Positions 59,164-64,000 of a DNA stretch of 64,000 nt are shown here, in pieces. Within the stretch, counting starts at the first letter, position 1. The number at the start of each line of letters is the position of its first letter. Made by a program: the position numbers and the translations under genes. This stretch comes from Motacilla alba alba (lineage: Eukaryota > Chordata > Aves > Passeriformes > Motacillidae): the NCBI RefSeq assembly GCF_015832195.1, contig NC_052046.1, forward strand, positions 42,232,473 through 42,296,472, given 5' to 3'. The notes beneath the pieces were generated by a model. That model ran no database searches. It was not told the origin of the DNA and worked only from the letters and a program-made list of their open reading frames with translations.

Positions 59164-61489
59164 TTTCACAATAGAAGCAAAGTGGTGGTTTCTTGCCAGC
59201 TGCATGGTTTTGGCACAAATAGGATTTGTCAGTGCTGAAATTTTAGCCTGCATTGCATAGGGAATGCTATCTGCAGCAGTGGATTTGGAGCTGGGCAGGA
59301 GCCTTATGGATGATGTATTAAAGTTATTGAGATCTTCCTGGTGAAATGGGATGCTCCAAATATAAGCTACTGGCTTGCATTTGTGTTGGTTCTTAAGGAG
59401 ACAGAAGTTCAGGATGTAGTTCAACTATTAGCCATGGAGACCTACTCACTTGCTCATGTGCTGGCAAAAGCACAGACATTAGAGAAGACTGAGGTCTGTG
59501 GAGGCTGATATGCATGGGAGGGCTTTCTTCTCTGACTAGAAGGGTAAGGTTTGAATTCATAAAGCTGTGAAATCAAATCTATGAAGGCTACCTGGGTTTA
59601 GAAGTCTTGCTGAGTGAAGTCAAGACTGTGTGGTCTGTATTTGTCAGCACTGCAGTGAGTACAGGGCTCCAAAAGCTCTGAGTAATCTCTGCAAACACTC
59701 TCCACTAAGGGAAGACAGGCATCCTGCCCTTACTGAAATGGGAATGTCTCTTTCATTCTGGGGTACCCCCTAAAGGCAAAAGCACAAAAATCCACCCTGG
59801 CAACAAGATGATATCACAGGAAATTTCATGTGGCAGTTGAATGGAGATGAGAAGTCCTCCATCAGTGTTTGAAATATGCCAAATTGTTGAGGAAGCCTGG
59901 AAGAGGAATGGCAGTAAGCAGGGAAGGCTGGTAGAAAGAAGGGGACAGATCTCTAGTGTTTTACCTTGGCAAAAGCCATGAGATTGGCTTATCTCATGTC
60001 AGAGGGCTACATGCAAAAGGCATGTTCTTCTGTTTCATGGCCAAGGTCCCTTCTCTGAACTTTATGTGATAGTGTTCAGACATGAGAGGGAATAAACAGT
60101 GATGTTGAGACTCAGACACAAATACAAGCTCTAGTGTTACCTAGGGTGAGAATTCATATTTTTTCAGGCCATTGGAGAGAGAATATGGTTCACGAAGTGG
60201 TAACTTGTATTTTAGCCCCTCAAAGCTGCAGAGTTTCTATGCCCACTTCCAACAACTGTAAAGACCCTCAGCAGCATGCTGAAGGCTTTTCCAAATTCTT
60301 TGTCTCTGCTCCTCTTTCAGTGGTGGGGCAGAAAGTACTCTGCCTTAGCTTTGGGTGCTCTTCTTTGAGGTGAGGCTGCACCTTTGCACTGCCTTTGTAT
60401 ATTCATTCCATGTACCGAAATCAAGTGCTTGATCAAGGCAACACAGCACCTTAAACATTTGCTAACTTACTACTTTGAGCACTTTGCTGGTTGCCATCAT
60501 ACTTTCTCACGTACAGTCTGATTGTGAGAGCTTGGAATAGTCAGTTATGTTTCTCTCAGGTTAGCTTTTGGGTTTGGAGTGTGTGTCTCAGGATACAGAA
60601 CATTGCTGAGAAGGCTGAAAATTTCAACTGATCACTGAACAGATGCTCATGTGGTTTGCTAAAGGGTAACAGCTGAATTACAGAGATGGCAAAGGCTACT
60701 GGTATTTTATCACCGGTACAAATCACAGTGCATATTAGAAACAAAATACTTCAAACAAATTGTGTCTCTCTGCTGCAGAAAAATTGACAACCACCCTGTG
60801 CAATTTGAGGATTATTTTTTTGTTCCCCTCTCTCCTGTATTTTTAAATGAGCTGGTTTTGAGTTGGGTGGATGCTGTCACTGCAGAAGTGCATTAATACA
60901 AACAACAGATTAAATCTGCTGACTTTGTGCATCATTTTGCGATTTGAATTTGTCATTACCTACAAGAATGAATCTGCTTAGTAGCTACTTACATTTTTGC
61001 ATCATGATTTGAGTCTCGTGGCTTATTTGCAGTGATACTGACCTTGAAGGAATGTCAAACATACAACAACATCAACATAAATTTGGGATTCCAAGGGCTG
61101 TGAATTACCTTATTTGGAAAATAAGGGAAGAAATAAACAAACAAAAAAAATCCAAGCGGGGAATGATGGAGCTGGTTTGATAACTTCAGTCTCCTGAGAG
61201 AATTAGAGCAATGAAGGGGAAAGCAGACAATAATTAAAGGAAAAAGGATGGGAAAGAAATGTGTGTCAATGCACACGCTGACAAATAGTTGAACTGCCAT
61301 GTCTCTATGTCCCTGGATCTATCTCATTTTTTTGTTTTTGCTGGTGAGCTCAGGCAAATTTGACCAGCAGAAAAGACGTTTGTACCTTCTGTTGAAGGTA
61401 ATTGAGTGTGAGATGGTAGTCTTAGTTTCTGGCCTTGCCTGTGGGAGAATCCTGGATATGCTTGGGAAGGTCACTTGATGTCTGTGTTA

Positions 61490-61540
61490 AATGGTGTCCT
61501 TCCCAGTCTCCTTGCATAGAAAGCATTACAGGACACCATT
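61490..61540. repeat. Inverted repeat, perfect 11-base arms
   Basis: AATGGTGTCCT at 61,490-61,500 is the exact reverse complement of AGGACACCATT at 61,530-61,540, with a 29-base loop. Confidence 0.85.
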
Positions 61541-63004
61541 ATCCTAAGACAACAACAGACTCAACTAGACACATGCTCAGCTCTGAGCACTGCCCTTCTC
61601 TTCAAGGGAAGTAAACACTATTCTTCTGTCCTTCTATCACTCCTTCTGCTTCTTAGTGCTAGACAGAGCTGGACTTCTGGACTTAATGGACTTGAAAATT
61701 TGTCCTTGACTTGATATTGGCAATGAAACTTTCTTGCTGTTTCTACTTCACTGCCATGGTGTCACTGCATATAGTGTGAAATTTTCTGCACACTGCCTGA
61801 AGGGGCAGGAACTGGGTGGGACTGCCTGGCCACTGTTCCAGTGCTGGTCCTAGGTGTGTCTGTCTCTTGAATTCTTTGAAAATGCATATATTAATCAAAA
61901 TCTTAATTTGCAGGAGGACTTCGGAAAGGTTTTACTAAGGCTGTGTTGGTTTTTGTTTTTAATAAAAAGCTTTTAAACACCTAAGTTTGTTTTTTTTCTC
62001 AACAGTCAAGTAAAGAAGACATCTTGCAAACAGGAAAGACTACATGAGACTAAGTCATCATGTCCAAACCAATGTATATTTTAATCTCTGGCAGTTATTT
62101 ACTCTATGTTGAAGTTAAGTTTATGCATGGTACTCTTCCTTGTGTCTGAGTGAAGTGTTTTGTTCTTTGTGAATTAGATTTTTCTTTGTAGTTTCCTTCA
62201 GACTTTTTAAAATCTGAATTAAAAAAAAAAAAAATCCCGAGCAGAATACAAGTAAGTAAAAACAATTGAAGAGAAGGAGAACGTATTCAGAGATTTTGCC
62301 AATATATGTATATAGATCCCCTTCTACACAGTTGTAGCTGGAATAAAAGTGATTGGAAGGATATTTAGAAAAAATCTTGATTTAATTAGAAATGGATGAG
62401 TATTTTTAAATTTTGATTTGTCTTTTTGTTTGTTGTTTTTGAATTTTCTGAATTCTGTATACTTAAAAAACTTTTCTTGACAGTTACAATTTTCTCCTCT
62501 GTATTTTCCTTTAAATATCAGATGTTTCTGTTCCATGTTGCTCAGGCTGCAAAAGGACAAGATTAAAAGGTACATGAAAGAAAATTTATAATTACATGGA
62601 GATAGATTAAAATGCTGAGGAAAAAGGTTAAGCAGGGACACCACTACTCTCTCTAAATACATGAGGGAGGTGAACACTGCAGTGAAGGAAAAACTACTTA
62701 ATGGGAGGGACAATATTGGTGAAAGGATAATGTGAATAAATTGGCCATGAGCATCCTTGAGTCAGTAATTATTGTCGCTTGACTTGTGGGAGAGAAGAGA
62801 GGTGCTCTCTGTTGGAATCCTACTGCTGCAGCAAGCTGGAAGAAATGGAAACTGAGTCATGGGTGCATTTGAAATAAATGTACATGCTCAGAGATGTAGG
62901 GCCAGTGAAGCAGGAAATAATTATTGGTCCTGAGTACCTCAATAGAGAGTTCATGTCTTTGCGTCTTCATTTGTAAGATTGTCCATAATAACAGAATTTA
63001 CCTA

Positions 63005-63092
63005 AAAAGTTTTTACACTAAATTTTTAGTTTTTAATTTTTTTTTAATTTTAGTTTTTTAAATTTTTAGTTTTTACACTAAATTTTGATTTT
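63005..63092. repeat. AT-rich tract with a direct repeat
   Basis: The phrase AGTTTTTACACTAAATTTT occurs twice (near 63,008 and 63,068), with T-rich filler between. Confidence 0.85.
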
Positions 63093-64000
63093 TTCCTAAT
63101 TCGTGATAACATCTAATGGTGTTAGAATGCAAACCTAGCTTAGTGGGAACCAGCATTGTGTTCTCCTAGGTGAATTATTACAGAGCTGTGGTAAATTTTC
63201 CCTTTTCTGAAAACATTTTAGCCCCTTTGTGTTTGTATAACAGAAGAGGTTAGCCAGCTATATTATGTTCATGCTCATGGATGATTTGAAATCAGCTTTT
63301 GGATTCAGATTGAAAGTAATTTTATTTCAAAGGACTTGGTGGATTTACAAATTAATTTCTAGAACAGATGGCTATACTGTGTATCTTTACAGCTGTGGTG
63401 TTTCAGGCCAGGTAAGAATTTTGAGTTTCATATTACAAGCATAGCTTGAAATTCCCTCCATGGTGACTTTTACCTGCAATTTACATGGAAACAGCTGTTT
63501 TCAATGCATTTGGTAATTTTTTGGTTTTATACTTCAGTTGAGATAAAAGCAATTTAAGAACTAGGTGTTTCTCTGGGACCTCTCCCTGGTTTTGAACAGT
63601 TGTCTGAAAATAAGATGTTCCATCATCCTCAGTACCAATATTTACTATTACCCTGATTGTTAGACTCAGATATGCTCCATAGTTTGTCACCTGCTCTCTG
63701 CTATCTCAATATTCTAGATTCAGGCTCACATTATGGTATGACTTAGGATATAAGTCACTCTTATCTAGGCAGCGATTTCAGAGAGTGCCTTGTGCTGGCC
63801 CACCACTAGGAGAAACTCATGTTTAATATTCAGGACTGAATCTCTTGGGCTCTCTTGTAGCCTTGTGAGGCTCCTTCCCCATGGCTGATAACTTTTCAAG
63901 TCTCCTTCAAACTGCCTGACTGTTTCAGGAGTGCCTTACCCAACCATTACCTTCAGCAAGGGCATGCAGGTGAGTGGTAGAAAACCAGATCACTGCCATT

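Larger units (their letters stand above)
52578..64000 (+). other. CPLX2: CPLX2 intron 2 (first 11.4 kb) with scattered repeats
   Basis: No exon encoding the next part of complexin (which should open with the remainder of glycine 11 and continue with a lysine-rich segment) is found up to the window end, so the intron is at least 11.4 kb. Long first introns are common in this gene. The repeats in it are listed separately. The rest is AT-rich sequence in which I see no other coding region. Confidence 0.6.

Noticed and set aside
63929..63969. 41-base exon-like segment (TTTCAG before, GTGAGT after) near the window end
   Set aside because: It does not encode the next part of complexin and is too short to judge. 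AG and GT pairs like this arise by chance every few kb.

Overview
This is nuclear DNA from a vertebrate, almost certainly a bird. It is AT-rich, with very few genes, microsatellites and homopolymer runs. It is littered with fragments of CR1 retrotransposons, whose 3' ends carry the avian hallmark of an ATTCTATG-type tail. It also holds several LTRs of the ERV-L and ERV-K kinds that are abundant in songbirds. A passerine is my best guess, but that is inference. There is no bacterial or phage content, no CRISPR array and no operon.

The only protein-coding gene I can support is CPLX2 (complexin-2), on the plus strand. A GC-rich, CpG-rich island (about 50,340-52,340) holds a GC box, a TATA-like box (51,470-51,478) and a non-coding first exon ending at a splice donor at 51,681/51,682. 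After a 793-base intron, a 103-base second exon (52,475-52,577) carries the start codon at 52,547. It encodes MDFVMKQALG plus the first base of the next glycine codon, then ends at a consensus donor. The rest of the protein is not found in the remaining 11.4 kb, so 52,578-64,000 is read as the start of a long intron. The leader has two features worth a look: a start-stop AUG-UGA element, and a reading frame with no stop codon through both exons upstream of the AUG.

Regions from left to right: an ERV-K-like LTR with TATA box, poly(A) signal and primer-binding site, truncated soon after its leader (about 660-1,250), followed by a perfect 41-base tandem duplication; an unannotated AT-rich stretch; a 2.1-kb minus-strand CR1 (10,735-12,860); a plus-strand CR1 3' end (16,865-17,706); a minus-strand ERV-L-type LTR split by about 1.1 kb of unrelated DNA (18,624-20,312); a plus-strand LTR (21,799-23,270); a minus-strand CR1 with an apparent internal deletion (27,135-28,190); a GC-rich, CpG-poor patch (32,380-32,960); a nearly complete solo LTR (35,625-36,205); an internally deleted plus-strand CR1 (36,717-37,451); a decayed ERV-L fragment with a reverse transcriptase reading frame next to an LTR foldback (44,559-45,890); a CR1 3' end (50,054-50,240); then the CPLX2 promoter. 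The CPLX2 intron contains small CR1 pieces, two long poly-T tracts and a double palindrome.

The upstream 50 kb is best read as intergenic DNA that has collected transposons. Most short open frames there are chance frames or lie inside transposons. I found no convincing undescribed biological system. The strongest leads are the CPLX2 leader, the ERV-L foldback next to pol, the split LTR and the internally deleted CR1 copies.
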